Assembly: GCA_019192445.1 (NCBI GenBank)
Contig: JAHCMK010000001.1
Location: 496,001-560,000, forward strand
Reading direction: 5' to 3'
DNA: 64,000 bases
Source of the DNA: Oceanococcus sp. HetDA_MAG_MS8
GTDB taxonomy: Bacteria; Pseudomonadota; Gammaproteobacteria; Nevskiales; Oceanococcaceae
Shown here: piece by piece, positions 1-9,979 of the stretch
Layout of the letters: every line of letters starts with the position of its first letter
Numbering within the stretch: position 1 is the first letter of the stretch
The notes under the pieces: model-generated
Seen by the model: the letters and a program-made list of their open reading frames with translations, nothing else
The model's database searches: none
Told to the model about the DNA's origin: nothing
Made by a program: the position numbers and the translations under genes

Positions 1-907
<907 letters not shown>

Positions 908-911
<4 letters not shown>

Positions 912-921
912 TCTAGATCAA
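908..921 (+). promoter_or_regulatory. Perfect FNR/Anr-type binding site upstream of bchE
   Basis: TTGATCTAGATCAA is an exact 14-bp palindrome and an exact match to the FNR consensus TTGAT-N4-ATCAA. It overlaps the stop codon of the upstream tetR gene and lies 55 bp before the bchE start. FNR-type Fe-S regulators activate genes when oxygen is low, which suits BchE, the oxygen-independent cyclase. Confidence 0.8.
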
Positions 922-942
922 TTTCTGCAGACATGGCTGCGG

Positions 943-956
943 TATAGCTGGAGGCA
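943..956 (+). promoter_or_regulatory. Probable -10 element and start of transcription for bchE
   Basis: TATAGC at 943-948 resembles a sigma-70 -10 box. A start at about 956 would centre the FNR box at -41.5, the exact class II activator position, and put the -10 box at -13 to -8. No good -35 is needed at such promoters. The start point is inferred from geometry only. Confidence 0.55.
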
Positions 957-976
957 CATTCGGTTGTGGTTCTCGC

Positions 977-2623
977 ATGCGCATTTGTCTTATCCATCCC
1001 AACTATCACTCGGGTGGAGCCGAAATCGCTGGTAGCTGGCCTCCGGCCTGGGTGGCATATATTGCCGGCGCCCTTAAAGCTGCGGGTTACAACGATGTGC
1101 ATTTCATTGATGCCATGACCGACCATCTCAGCCCTGAGGACCTGCGCTCAAAACTGCTTGAGCTACAACCTGATGTTGTAGGCACAACGGCAATTACACC
1201 GTCGATATACGTCGCCGAAGAAACCCTGCAGGTGGCGCAGGAGGCTGTGCCCCAGGCCGTCCGGATTCTGGGGGGCATCCACGCAACCTTTATGTACAAG
1301 CAGGTGCTCTCCGAGGCCCCATGGGTGGATGTGATTGTGCGCGGGGAAGGCGAAGAAATTATTGTCAATGTGGTCCGCAGTATTGAGCAGGGCCGCCTTG
1401 CCGATGAAAGGGAGGTCATTCATGGCATTGCCTTTAGAGATGGTCAGGACATCATCGCCACCCCGGCCGCACCCACGGTGAAAGATCTAGACGGAATCAC
1501 TCCGGATTGGTCCTTACTGAATTGGGAGCAGTACACCTACGTACCCCTCAATCGACGGGTCGCCATCCCCAATATGGCCCGTGGCTGCCCATTTACTTGC
1601 TCCTTTTGTTCGCAGTGGAAGTTCTGGCGCGACTACCGGGTGCGTGACCCGATCAAAGTGGTGGATGAGATCGAAACGTTGGTGAACGACCACGGGGTTG
1701 GTTTTTTCATCTTGGCCGATGAGGAACCCACTATTCACCGGAAAAAGTTCATTCAATTCTGTGAAGAGTTGATTCGGCGTGGCTTGCCCGAACGGGTGCA
1801 ATGGGGCATCAACACCCGAGTCACCGACATCATGCGCGATAAAAAGCTGTTGGGGCTGTACCGCAGAGCCGGTCTGGTGCATGTGTCTTTGGGTACCGAG
1901 GCTGCCGCTCAGCTCAAGCTGGATCGATTCAATAAGGAAACCAAGGTCGAGGAAAACAAAGAGGCGATTCGCTTGCTACGCGAGGCGGATATCTTTGTGG
2001 AAGCACAGTTCATTGTGGGCTTGGATAACGAAACCCCAGAAACGCTGGAGGAAACCTATCGCATGGCTTGGGATTGGCAGCCTGACCTTGCCAATTGGGC
2101 CATGTACACACCATGGCCTTTCACCAGCTTGTTCCAAGATCTGGGCGACAAGGTGGAGATTTTCGACTTCGAAAAATACAACTTCGTCACGCCCATCATG
2201 AAGCCGCAGTCCATGAGCCGCTCTGAACTGCTGGATGGGGTGATGAAGAATTACAGGCGCTTCTACATGCGCAAGGCTTTATTCCATTACCCCTGGCGCG
2301 GTACTGGTTATCGTCGCCGGTACTTGTTGGGCTGCCTGAAAGCCTTCTTGATGGCTGGCTTCAAACGCAGTTTCTACGACCTGGGCAAGGTGAATTATTG
2401 GGGGCCACAATCCAAGGGCCGGGTGGATTTCCATTTTGACCGTTCGCGAAAGATTGCGTCGGCGCAGATGGAGGATTGGCAGTCCAGCCAGGATATTGCG
2501 GCGCAGAAACGGGCGGCGAAAGCCTCTCAGGGAGTGGAGTTCCCGCTGGAGGCGATGCCCAAAGCATGCGGCGGCGGCGCGCAGCAAATGAGCGAGGCCA
2601 CCTTAACGCGATTGGAGCCTTGA
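977..2623 (+). CDS. bchE: Anaerobic Mg-protoporphyrin IX monomethyl ester cyclase BchE
   Basis: A 548-residue B12-dependent radical SAM protein. BchE forms the fifth (E) ring of bacteriochlorophyll from Mg-protoporphyrin monomethyl ester, taking oxygen from water. The N-terminus [20 protein letters not shown] is the characteristic BchE opening, followed by a cobalamin-binding domain to about residue 150. The radical SAM cysteines appear in [11 protein letters not shown] (CX3CX2C) near residue 210. The C-terminal domain is present and the length is normal for the family. No strong Shine-Dalgarno is visible before the ATG. bchJ follows directly after the stop codon, the same neighbour as in Rhodobacter. 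No other photosynthesis genes occur in this window. A generic B12 radical SAM protein is the alternative, but the bchJ neighbour argues for BchE. Confidence 0.88.
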   Translation: MRICLIHPNYHSGGAEIAGSWPPAWVAYIAGALKAAGYNDVHFIDAMTDHLSPEDLRSKLLELQPDVVGTTAITPSIYVAEETLQVAQEAVPQAVRILGGIHATFMYKQVLSEAPWVDVIVRGEGEEIIVNVVRSIEQGRLADEREVIHGIAFRDGQDIIATPAAPTVKDLDGITPDWSLLNWEQYTYVPLNRRVAIPNMARGCPFTCSFCSQWKFWRDYRVRDPIKVVDEIETLVNDHGVGFFILADEEPTIHRKKFIQFCEELIRRGLPERVQWGINTRVTDIMRDKKLLGLYRRAGLVHVSLGTEAAAQLKLDRFNKETKVEENKEAIRLLREADIFVEAQFIVGLDNETPETLEETYRMAWDWQPDLANWAMYTPWPFTSLFQDLGDKVEIFDFEKYNFVTPIMKPQSMSRSELLDGVMKNYRRFYMRKALFHYPWRGTGYRRRYLLGCLKAFLMAGFKRSFYDLGKVNYWGPQSKGRVDFHFDRSRKIASAQMEDWQSSQDIAAQKRAAKASQGVEFPLEAMPKACGGGAQQMSEATLTRLEP

Positions 2624-3208
2624 GTGGCCGCTGCGGAAGCCGCTATTGGCCCAAACGCTATTTTGCAATTGCTCCCTGTTGTGAGCGAAAGACTAGGGCC
2701 AGGAGCAGCGGACTGTTTGCTGTTACGCGCCGGATTACAAAGCGCTCCTGATCCGGCCGCTGGTCTTATGCCCGAATTGCCGGTGATACGCATGCTCCAG
2801 GCGCTACGTAGTAGCTGGCCCAGCGTAGCCCCTGGGATTCAGGCCTTGGCGGGTGAGCGAACGGCTGAATATTTACTTGCCCATCGTATTCCGCGGCCAG
2901 TACAGCTGCTGCTACGCAGCCTTCCGTCCCGCCTCTCCGCCGCGCTGTTGAGCAAAGCCATTGCCAGCAACGCTTGGACTTTCTGCGGTTCCGGTGAGTT
3001 CAAATATGCCATGTGGCCATGGCCCAGCTTTGAGATTGCCAATAACCCCTTGGTCCGCGGCGAAAGTTCCCAAACTCCTCTGTGCGTGTGGCACCAAAGC
3101 GTGTTCTTAACCTTGTTCGATCGCCTATGTGGTGGAGGATGGTTGGTGCGGGAAACCCAATGTGGGGCACAAGGCGCTGCCTGCTGCCGCTTTGAGCTCC
3201 GCCGTTAG
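2624..3208 (+). CDS. bchJ: BchJ-like bacteriochlorophyll synthesis protein with V4R domain
   Basis: A 194-residue protein starting with GTG immediately after the bchE stop, so the two are surely co-transcribed and probably translationally coupled. The C-terminal part, about residues 110-193, is a V4R-type domain: it carries the closing pattern with Cys residues and ACCRFEL at the end. BchJ was first linked to 8-vinyl reduction and is now thought to be an accessory factor in the early Mg-branch, handling divinyl protochlorophyllide or Mg-porphyrin intermediates. The N-terminal part is divergent. Identification rests on size, the V4R end and linkage to bchE. Confidence 0.75.
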   Translation: MAAAEAAIGPNAILQLLPVVSERLGPGAADCLLLRAGLQSAPDPAAGLMPELPVIRMLQALRSSWPSVAPGIQALAGERTAEYLLAHRIPRPVQLLLRSLPSRLSAALLSKAIASNAWTFCGSGEFKYAMWPWPSFEIANNPLVRGESSQTPLCVWHQSVFLTLFDRLCGGGWLVRETQCGAQGAACCRFELRR

Positions 3209-3390
3209 GGCGAAGATGGCTGCGCGACATAGGCTTGGAGCACCGTGCGAGACCCATCGCGCAACATATCGCCATCTCGCAGGCAAGACTTGGGTTTGCG
3301 CCTGCGCCAGGTCGGCCCAGTTTTGCATGGCGAAATCCATGGGAACCGAGTGTATGCCCTGGCCAACAAGGCCTAGTTCAGATACGAAGC

Positions 3391-3822
3391 CTAGGAGTTG
3401 GCTGTAGAAGAAGTTCGACGGCTAAGCAAAAAGGCCAGCAAAAACAAGAGGCCGAATGCGAGGTCATTCAAACCATAGCCGGCGATAAAAATCGCCGTGA
3501 GCGGGTCGGCATCCCACAGATTGCTGAACTGCTCTGCACTTTGAGCCCACCAGATGGCCCATACCGCGACATACGCTAGTTTTTCCACACAAAACACCAA
3601 GCATAGCCAGGGAACGGCAGCGAATTGCTTGGCCACAGCAATATAGGCCAAACCCCATACCAGGATCATGACTTGGCCGAAGGTCGAGAACACCGCAGGA
3701 TCGGCTTGAACCAGATGCGGGTTGTTCATCCCCTTGGAGACCGCCAGCATCCCGAGGATATTGACTAGCCCAGCCAAAACAAAACCGGCCGAAACCCACG
3801 CGAATGTTTTGTTGTTAGTCAT
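3391..3822 (-). CDS. Small integral membrane protein of unknown function
   Basis: A 143-residue protein with four predicted membrane helices, roughly residues 8-30, 45-65, 68-95 and 108-132, and a short charged C-terminal tail ending RRTSSTANS. I do not recognise the family. It is convergent with bchJ across a 182-bp gap in which I see no gene. A weak AGG precedes the ATG at 3820-3822. The polytopic hydrophobic pattern and the clean upstream gap argue for a real gene. Confidence 0.7.
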   Translation of the reverse strand: MTNNKTFAWVSAGFVLAGLVNILGMLAVSKGMNNPHLVQADPAVFSTFGQVMILVWGLAYIAVAKQFAAVPWLCLVFCVEKLAYVAVWAIWWAQSAEQFSNLWDADPLTAIFIAGYGLNDLAFGLLFLLAFLLSRRTSSTANS

Positions 3823-3921
3823 TGCCTGCTTGTGGCCTTGATGATTGAGCGGCCACTGTAGCGGCTTGGGCCAGCATGTGGGCCCTCGACCGCGTTGAAT
3901 ACCTGCGGCTGCGTGCGGGGT

Positions 3922-5052
3922 TTATGCAGGTTGCACCCGTCTGGGCCTTGGGCTGGGCAAGGTGAGGCGTAGCAGTTGCAACAGGGTCGTCCCAAGTTGG
4001 CGGGTGAAGCCTGCGGCATTGTAAGGAACGCCGTAGCGCTGACAGATGTCCTCGACCTTAGGCGCCACAAGTGGGTAGCGGTTAGAAGGTAGGTCCGGGA
4101 AGAGGTGGTGCTCAATCTGATGGCTCAGATTACCGCTGAGGATATGAAAGAGCCGACCGCCGCGGATGTTGCAGGAGCCAAGAATCTGACGGTGGTACCA
4201 CTGTCCACGGGACTCACCAGCAATGTCCGCCTTGCGAAAGTGATGCACGCCTGCGGGGAAGTGGCCACAGAAAATAATGACGAAGGTCCAGATGTTGCGC
4301 AGGACATTGGCCGCGACATTAGCGCCGAGGATGATGCCGAAGAATGGCCCGGCGAGTAGCGGCCACAGCAGATAGTCCTTAACAATTTGACGGCGGGCCT
4401 TGCGCTTGATTTCACCGAGTATGGCGCGGGTTTTTTGGGGGTCTTGTTTGCCCTTGAGAATTCTGGCGATGTTGAGATCGTGAAGCGCAATGAACCACTC
4501 GAAGAACACGGCCATCAAAACTACATTGAGCGGCTGCAATAAATAAAAGGGATGCCAGCGCTGGTGGTCGGTGACTCGCAACATTCCATAACCAATATCG
4601 CGATCCATCCCTAGAACATTGGTCCAGGTGTGATGTTCTACATTGTGGGAATGCCGCCATTGCGATGAGGGGCAGGCATGGTCCCATTCCCAGCGGTCCG
4701 AGCGAATCTTGGGGTCGTTCATCCAATCCCACTGGCCATGCAGAATGTTGTGGCCAATTTCCATGTTGTCCAGGATCTTCGCCAAAGCCAGGCCAACGAC
4801 GCTCAGTGAGAGAAGCAGCCAAAAGCCGGTCGCGCTGGCAAAGGCATGCCCCCATTGCGGAAGCAAAGCCAGGCTGGCAAACAGGCCCAAGCGAGCCACC
4901 CACTCCAGGCCATTCCGAAACGTGAGCAGACGGAGTAGGTACTGCCGGTCTGCCGTTCCACGGTCTGCGAGATGGTGTTGATAGAGGGCATCTAGCTCCG
5001 CCGCGAAGGACTCCCTCATTTGTGGATTCATTGAGGAGTTGTGGTGACTCAT
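3922..5052 (-). CDS. desB: Membrane acyl-CoA/acyl-lipid fatty acid desaturase, DesB-like
   Basis: A 376-residue di-iron membrane desaturase. The three histidine clusters are intact: HNILH (residues 101-105), HSHNVEHH (134-141) and HQIEHH (311-316). Hydrophobic segments between them fit the usual four-helix layout. It introduces a double bond into saturated acyl chains using electrons from the adjacent reductase. Its ATG overlaps the reductase stop by 4 bases, so they are coupled. The trio with the divergent TetR matches the Pseudomonas aeruginosa DesT-controlled operon, in which the desaturase is DesB. Position specificity (delta-9 expected) is inferred. Confidence 0.88.
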   Translation of the reverse strand: MSHHNSSMNPQMRESFAAELDALYQHHLADRGTADRQYLLRLLTFRNGLEWVARLGLFASLALLPQWGHAFASATGFWLLLSLSVVGLALAKILDNMEIGHNILHGQWDWMNDPKIRSDRWEWDHACPSSQWRHSHNVEHHTWTNVLGMDRDIGYGMLRVTDHQRWHPFYLLQPLNVVLMAVFFEWFIALHDLNIARILKGKQDPQKTRAILGEIKRKARRQIVKDYLLWPLLAGPFFGIILGANVAANVLRNIWTFVIIFCGHFPAGVHHFRKADIAGESRGQWYHRQILGSCNIRGGRLFHILSGNLSHQIEHHLFPDLPSNRYPLVAPKVEDICQRYGVPYNAAGFTRQLGTTLLQLLRLTLPSPRPRRVQPA

Positions 5053-6164
5053 AGGGCAATCTCTACGGCTGTGATAGGAGTGCTCACACAGGGTTGGATG
5101 CGTTGTCCGGGCTGGCTGAGGATTTTGTTGCTACGCAGATCCCGCACTTGTCCGGCAACAAGTTCGCAGTCGCAGCTATGACAAATGCCCATGCGGCAAC
5201 CGTATTGGGGGCTTAAGCCCTGCTTTTCGGCGGCGTCTAATAATGTGGTTCCGTCGCGTACCTCGGCAGACTGTGCACTGCGTGCAAACTGCACCTTATG
5301 CGCCTCGGAGCTATGCGTCGGCGCAGCCTTCAGGGGTTGGTGAAAGCGCTCGGTATGCAGCCGGTGGGCTTGGCCGGCCTGTGACCAGTGATTTTCCAGC
5401 TCTTGCAGCCAAGCGTTTGGTCCACAGGCCCAGCTTTGCCGTTGCTGCCAGTCTGGGCATTCTCGCTGCTGCTGCTGCGCCGACCAGCGCTGCTGACTGA
5501 AGTTGGGCTGCGCCTCGCGGGTAAAAGACAAATGCAACTGATATGAGGGCCAAGTGGTCCTCAGTGCCTCTAATTCCTGGGCATAAATGAGGCGCTGGGG
5601 CGAAGGGGCATAGTGCATGTGACAGACTTTGGTCTGCGGCGCAGACGCGTGCACTTGCTTCAGCATGCTCAGGATGGGGGTGATACCGCTGCCGGCGCTC
5701 AGCATCAGCAAATTGTCGCTCTGGAGAGATTGCGGCAGGTGGAAACACCCGCTGGGCGCGCTCACATCAATGCGATCTCCCGCCTTGGCGCTGCGTAGTA
5801 GATGCGTTGACATCAGGCCCTGATCCACGATCTGCACAGCAACCCTCAGATGATTCGTGCGCTCGCTGGGTGCGTTGGTCAAGGAATAAAATCGCTCCAC
5901 GCGCCGGCCATTGAGGTACAGGCTGAGACGGATGTGTTGGCCAGCAAGATGGCCTTTCCAAGCCTTGGGTTTGAGTAGTGTGAGTTCCACACATTGGGCA
6001 GTCAGCTGCCGACGCGACACGATGTGGCTGGCCATCCACTCAGATTGGCTGGCCTGCTGTTGAGGTTCTGGGTCCAGTTGCCATTGAGCCGGCGTCGTGA
6101 GGGCCATCCAAGCCTTCGTAGCCCAGCCGTTCATTCGGGGTTTCGCTGAGGAAATGGTATTCAT
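5049..6164 (-). CDS. desC: Ferredoxin-type oxidoreductase supplying electrons to the desaturase
   Basis: A 371-residue reductase. An FAD-binding barrel (about residues 45-145, with the RxYS-like motif RFYSLTNAP) is followed by an NAD(P)H domain (about 150-260) and a C-terminal plant-type 2Fe-2S ferredoxin domain. The cluster ligands are CRMGICHSC (CX4CX2C) and a distal Cys in QPCVS. This is the PA4889 type, the redox partner of inducible desaturases. It is first in the operon, 73 bp from the divergent desT start, and overlaps the desaturase start by 4 bases. The start at 6164 gives a normal length; a Met at residue 11 is an alternative. Confidence 0.85.
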   Translation of the reverse strand: MNTISSAKPRMNGWATKAWMALTTPAQWQLDPEPQQQASQSEWMASHIVSRRQLTAQCVELTLLKPKAWKGHLAGQHIRLSLYLNGRRVERFYSLTNAPSERTNHLRVAVQIVDQGLMSTHLLRSAKAGDRIDVSAPSGCFHLPQSLQSDNLLMLSAGSGITPILSMLKQVHASAPQTKVCHMHYAPSPQRLIYAQELEALRTTWPSYQLHLSFTREAQPNFSQQRWSAQQQQRECPDWQQRQSWACGPNAWLQELENHWSQAGQAHRLHTERFHQPLKAAPTHSSEAHKVQFARSAQSAEVRDGTTLLDAAEKQGLSPQYGCRMGICHSCDCELVAGQVRDLRSNKILSQPGQRIQPCVSTPITAVEIAL

Positions 6165-6173
6165 GCGGCGACA

Positions 6174-6211
6174 ATATACACATGTATATACGTATGTGCA
6201 CGCATGTGTAC
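6174..6211. promoter_or_regulatory. 38-bp alternating purine-pyrimidine tract in the desT/desC divergent promoter
   Basis: Every base from 6174 to 6211 alternates purine and pyrimidine without exception, made of TA, CA/TG and CG steps. Within it are a near-palindrome around ACATGT (6180-6185) and ATGT motifs at 6182, 6194 and 6204. The tract lies between the two divergent genes, where the DesT operator is expected. It may be an operator array, a Z-DNA-prone element, or both. Confidence 0.6.
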
Positions 6212-6236
6212 TTTGAGCACCGCCTATACTTTGAAG

Positions 6237-6863
6237 ATGACAGCCCAGACCGAAGCCAAAGTTCTCAGCCGCAGAGCGCCCGTGACGCGCGAGCAGTTGC
6301 TCAACGCTGCGCTGCGCTTAGTTGGGCCCAGTCGTAGCGTGTCCAACCTGACTCTGAGGGAGGTGGCGCGTGAGGCAGGTGTGGCGCCCAATAGTTTTTA
6401 TCGGCACTTCCGAGATGTGGATGCACTCGCCATTGCATTGATTGACGAGGCGGGTGAATCTTTGCGGCGCATCATTTGGGAGGCACGCTCGCATGTGGGG
6501 CAGGGTGGCAGCCTGATTCGGAGCTCGGTGCAAACTTTTATGCAACAGCTTCATTCAGGGGATCAGCATTTACCGCTCCTTCTTCGGGAAGGGACAGCGG
6601 CCTCTGCAGCCTTTAAAGCGGCGGTGGATGCGCAATTGAGCTTTTTTGAAACGGAGCTCACCACCGACCTACAGCGCCTCGTAGCGGAGCAGGGCCAGCA
6701 CTTACCGCGCCCGGATCTGGTTGCCCGCGCGATTACCCGCTTGGTGTTCACCATGGGCGGGCAGGCCTTGGATGCTCCGGAGCCACGCTTAGAATCACTG
6801 ATTGATGACACCAGCGAGATGATTCGCATGATCATGCGTGGCGCGTTGCAGGCGGCCGAATAA
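6237..6863 (+). CDS. desT: TetR-family repressor of the desaturase operon, DesT-like
   Basis: A 208-residue TetR protein with the N-terminal helix-turn-helix LTLREVAREAGVAPNSFYRHF at about residues 39-59. DesT senses the ratio of saturated to unsaturated acyl-CoA and represses the desaturase operon; the assignment rests on divergent synteny with the reductase/desaturase pair. The ATG at 6237 is preferred over 6204, which lies inside the alternating tract. TATACT at 6225-6230 is a good -10 box whose transcript would begin at about 6237, so the mRNA may be leaderless (inference). A second TetR gene at 321 belongs to a different unit. Confidence 0.8.
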   Translation: MTAQTEAKVLSRRAPVTREQLLNAALRLVGPSRSVSNLTLREVAREAGVAPNSFYRHFRDVDALAIALIDEAGESLRRIIWEARSHVGQGGSLIRSSVQTFMQQLHSGDQHLPLLLREGTAASAAFKAAVDAQLSFFETELTTDLQRLVAEQGQHLPRPDLVARAITRLVFTMGGQALDAPEPRLESLIDDTSEMIRMIMRGALQAAE

Positions 6864-6998
6864 GGCAGAGCCGAAGTCACGCAACCTCAAATCGGCTGCG
6901 CTTGATAGCATCCACCCCAATACTCAGACCTCGCAGGCTAGTAACAAGCTCGCGGGTTCGAGCTTTTGAACGACTGCACTCACCCCTGGGAGACAACG

Positions 6999-8105
6999 AT
7001 GAAAACACGCGCTGCGGTGGCCATGCAGGCCGGCCAGTCTTTGCAAGTTTGCGATGTGGATTTGGAAGGGCCGCGGCCAGGGGAAGTCCTGGTAGAAATA
7101 AAGGCCACCGGTGTCTGCCATACGGATGCTTTTACTTTGTCCGGCGATGATCCAGAGGGGGCTTTTCCAGCCATCTTGGGCCACGAAGGCGCTGGCGTTG
7201 TTCTTGAGGTGGGTGCTGGGGTGAAGTCATTGAAGCCTGGCGATCACGTTATTCCCCTGTACACACCGGAGTGTCGGGAGTGTGATTATTGCTTGCACCC
7301 AAAAACCAATCTCTGTCAGGCCATTCGCAGTACTCAAGGGCAGGGGCTGATGCCTGACGGAAGCAGTCGCTTCAGCCTCGATGGACAGCCCATCCTGCAC
7401 TACATGGGTTGCTCCACCTTCGCCAACCACACGGTGTTGCCAGAGATTGCCTTGGCTAAGATTCGTTCAGATGCCCCCTTTGACAAGGTGTGCTACATCG
7501 GTTGCGGGGTCACCACCGGTGTAGGCGCAGTAGCCTTCGACATGAAGGTGGAGCCAGGCTCAACTGTGGCTGTGTTTGGCTTGGGTGGTATAGGTCTGAA
7601 TGTGATCCAGGGTGCACGGATGGTCGGTGCGGATCGGATTATTGGTGTCGACATCAATCCGGCCAAGGTCGAGCTTGCCAAGCAGTTCGGGATGACCGAT
7701 TTCATCAACCCCAAAGAGGTCAACAATGTTGTTGAGGCCATTATCGATCTCACCGACGGTGGAGTGGACTACAGCTTTGAGTGCATTGGCAATGTGCAGA
7801 CCATGCGCCAAGCTTTGGAGTGTTGTCACAAGGGCTGGGGAGAAAGCTGCATCATCGGAGTAGCAGGGGCCGGACAGGAGATCTCGACTCGGCCTTTCCA
7901 GCTGGTCACCGGGCGTAGCTGGCGGGGATCGGCGTTTGGTGGCGCACGGGGCCGCACAGACGTACCCAAGATCGTGGACTGGTATATGGACGGCAAGCTG
8001 AACATCGACGACCTCATTACCCACACCATGGGCCTGGATGAGATCAATACCGCCTTCGATTTGATGCACGCGGGCGAATCTATTCGCTCTGTAGTCGTCT
8101 ACTAG
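6999..8105 (+). CDS. frmA: S-(hydroxymethyl)glutathione dehydrogenase (class III alcohol dehydrogenase)
   Basis: A 368-residue zinc alcohol dehydrogenase of class III. It oxidises the glutathione adduct of formaldehyde with NAD+. Catalytic zinc ligands are seen in [13 protein letters not shown] and GHEGAG near residues 35-65, and the structural-zinc cysteines in [17 protein letters not shown] at about 90-106. The Rossmann motif [13 protein letters not shown] is near residue 193. Start chosen at 6999, behind the good ribosome site GGGAGA, rather than the in-frame 6966. The fghA gene follows after 10 bp, giving the complete two-step formaldehyde-to-formate pathway. Confidence 0.95.
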   Translation: MKTRAAVAMQAGQSLQVCDVDLEGPRPGEVLVEIKATGVCHTDAFTLSGDDPEGAFPAILGHEGAGVVLEVGAGVKSLKPGDHVIPLYTPECRECDYCLHPKTNLCQAIRSTQGQGLMPDGSSRFSLDGQPILHYMGCSTFANHTVLPEIALAKIRSDAPFDKVCYIGCGVTTGVGAVAFDMKVEPGSTVAVFGLGGIGLNVIQGARMVGADRIIGVDINPAKVELAKQFGMTDFINPKEVNNVVEAIIDLTDGGVDYSFECIGNVQTMRQALECCHKGWGESCIIGVAGAGQEISTRPFQLVTGRSWRGSAFGGARGRTDVPKIVDWYMDGKLNIDDLITHTMGLDEINTAFDLMHAGESIRSVVVY

Positions 8106-8115
8106 AGGCGCTGAG

Positions 8116-8973
8116 ATGGAGCTCATTGCCAACAACCGCTGCTTCGGCGGTGAACAACGCCGATACCGGCATAACTCCGCAGTGCTGAACTGTGAGATGA
8201 CATTCTCGGTTTATCTGCCCCCCAAAGTTTTGCGAGGCGAAAAAGCTGCTGTGGTTTACTGGCTGTCAGGGCTAACCTGCACCGACGAAAACTTCGTGCA
8301 GAAAGCGGGCGCGCAGCGCTACGCCGCCGAGCTGGGGCTGATTCTGGTGGCGCCCGATACCAGCCCGCGTGGCGACGAGGTGGCTGATGACGCTGAAGGC
8401 GCTTACGACTTGGGGCTTGGTGCTGGCTTTTATGTCAACGCCACGCAAAGCCCTTGGACTACGCATTACCGCATGTACGATTACATCCTCCAAGAGCTAC
8501 CCGAGGTCGTGGCTGAGGTGACACCGCATGCGAGCGATCGCGCCTCCATTTGCGGGCACTCTATGGGTGGGCATGGCGCCTTGGTTGTGGCACTGCGGAA
8601 TGAACAGCGCTTTTGCAGCGTGTCGGCCTTCGCACCCATTTCCTCGCCCACCCGTTGTCCTTGGGGACAAAAGGCCTTGCAGGCCTACCTTGGTGATGAT
8701 CAAACAACCTGGGCCGACTACGATGCCAGCCTGCTGTTGGAGCGCGAAGGCACAAGCCTGCCCATGCTTGTTGACCAAGGTACTGCGGACGACTTTTTAC
8801 AAGAACAGCTCTGTCCGGACTACCTACAGGATGCAGCGCAGACGGCAAGGTCCTCACTACAACTTCGCATGCAGGAAGGTTATGACCATTCCTATTTCTT
8901 CATCAGTAGCTTCATTGGCGAACATTTAAGTTTTCACGCCAAGCATCTCTACAAGGAGAACGATGAAGCGTGA
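8116..8973 (+). CDS. fghA: S-formylglutathione hydrolase
   Basis: A 285-residue esterase-D type alpha/beta hydrolase. It cleaves S-formylglutathione to formate and glutathione, the second step after the upstream dehydrogenase. Typical landmarks are LSGLTCTDENF at about residues 51-61, PDTSPRG near 80, and the nucleophile elbow GHSMGGHGAL with Ser at about residue 149. Length and the opening MELIANNRCFGGEQ fit the family. Cytoplasmic, in an operon with frmA. Confidence 0.94.
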   Translation: MELIANNRCFGGEQRRYRHNSAVLNCEMTFSVYLPPKVLRGEKAAVVYWLSGLTCTDENFVQKAGAQRYAAELGLILVAPDTSPRGDEVADDAEGAYDLGLGAGFYVNATQSPWTTHYRMYDYILQELPEVVAEVTPHASDRASICGHSMGGHGALVVALRNEQRFCSVSAFAPISSPTRCPWGQKALQAYLGDDQTTWADYDASLLLEREGTSLPMLVDQGTADDFLQEQLCPDYLQDAAQTARSSLQLRMQEGYDHSYFFISSFIGEHLSFHAKHLYKENDEA

Positions 8974-9344
8974 AGTTCAGCGAGATGCCTTGCCGCATCA
9001 GCTACGAAAATCCGAGCAATCTGCGTATGCGGCCATATTTGTGCCGATGAAAGTGAAACCTCGTTGGTGCCGCTGTTCCAGCCGTTGCGGTCAAGTATTT
9101 GCATGGTAGCGCTCTGAGTTTCATACAATCGTGGCCGCAGGATTCGGGGTCGGCATCATCGTGGTGTCGGTCCGATAAGTTCCAAACCTTCCAAACCCTC
9201 AATCGACGTAGCGCGTAACAGGGCATAGGTGTAGGTTGGGCCCATTGAAAAAGTCGTGGCGCTGCATGGGGGATCTATGCGAATAGATGAACTCCGGCGA
9301 GGGGTGTAGCACTCGTTTTATTGTTCGACTGCCGAGGAGAGGCT
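8974..9344. other. Intergenic region with no recognisable gene
   Basis: This 371-bp gap follows fghA and precedes the receiver gene. Short reading frames on both strands have no family signature. I see no terminator with a T-run and no clear promoter. Confidence 0.5.
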
Positions 9345-9758
9345 GTGAGTCGTTATAAAGAAGTGCTGTTGGTTGACGATAATGAGGCCGATCATTTCAT
9401 TAGCCGGAGGATCATGCAAAAGGTCGATCTGGCGGAAAACTACGTCGAGGTCTATAACGGCGAAGAGGCTCTGGAATACGTTCGTTCTGGCGGCCCCGGC
9501 GGAGCTCCGGGTCAGGCCGAGTTGATCTTCTTAGACATCAATATGCCGCGTATGAACGGTTGGGAATTTGTGGACGAGTTTCGACGCCTCCCACCCGAGC
9601 TACAGACGGCTCGGATCGTCATGATGCTCACCACGTCCAACAACGACCAAGACCGGGCCAAGGCTCGTGAGGCAGGAGTCATCAAGAGCTTCATTAACAA
9701 ACCATTGACGGTAGAGTCTTTGGAAGCCTGTTTGGCTGCAGACGAGTTTGATGCTTGA
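9345..9758 (+). CDS. Stand-alone response-regulator receiver protein, Rcp1-like
   Basis: A 137-residue single-domain receiver. The acidic pair is in LLVDDNEADHF near residue 10, the phospho-acceptor Asp in IFLDINMPRMNGWEF near residue 65, the conserved Thr in MLTTSNN and the Lys in FINKPLT. The long insert before the phosphorylation site and the NEADHFI motif are typical of Rcp1-type receivers that partner with phytochrome or hybrid kinases. No output domain or kinase is adjacent. The GTG at 9345 is chosen because GAGGAGAGG lies directly upstream; 9321 has no ribosome site. Confidence 0.85.
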   Translation: MSRYKEVLLVDDNEADHFISRRIMQKVDLAENYVEVYNGEEALEYVRSGGPGGAPGQAELIFLDINMPRMNGWEFVDEFRRLPPELQTARIVMMLTTSNNDQDRAKAREAGVIKSFINKPLTVESLEACLAADEFDA

Positions 9759-9979
9759 GCGTCGCTAGCTTTGCGCCGCCTTCGCATGCCGAACTGCGCG
9801 CATTGTTTTGCCTTCTATAGCCAACAAGATCTCAGTAGCCCCATCATCTCTTTCGCGCTTTGCCGGACTCCTTGGCTTTTCGTGGGGGTTACTTGATGGA
9901 GTGTGGGCAAACACTCAGACCGTAGTTTTCCCTCTTGGGCATCCTACAACGCACCGCCATTAGCCAGACCGCTGGAGAC

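Noticed and set aside
977-2623. BchE-like gene as a methylthiotransferase or hopanoid radical SAM protein
   Set aside because: The N-terminal [19 protein letters not shown] motif and the bchJ neighbour are specific to the cyclase family.
3209-3390. Possible short genes between bchJ and the membrane protein
   Set aside because: The frames overlap the ends of both neighbours, have no ribosome sites and look like out-of-frame GC-rich sequence.
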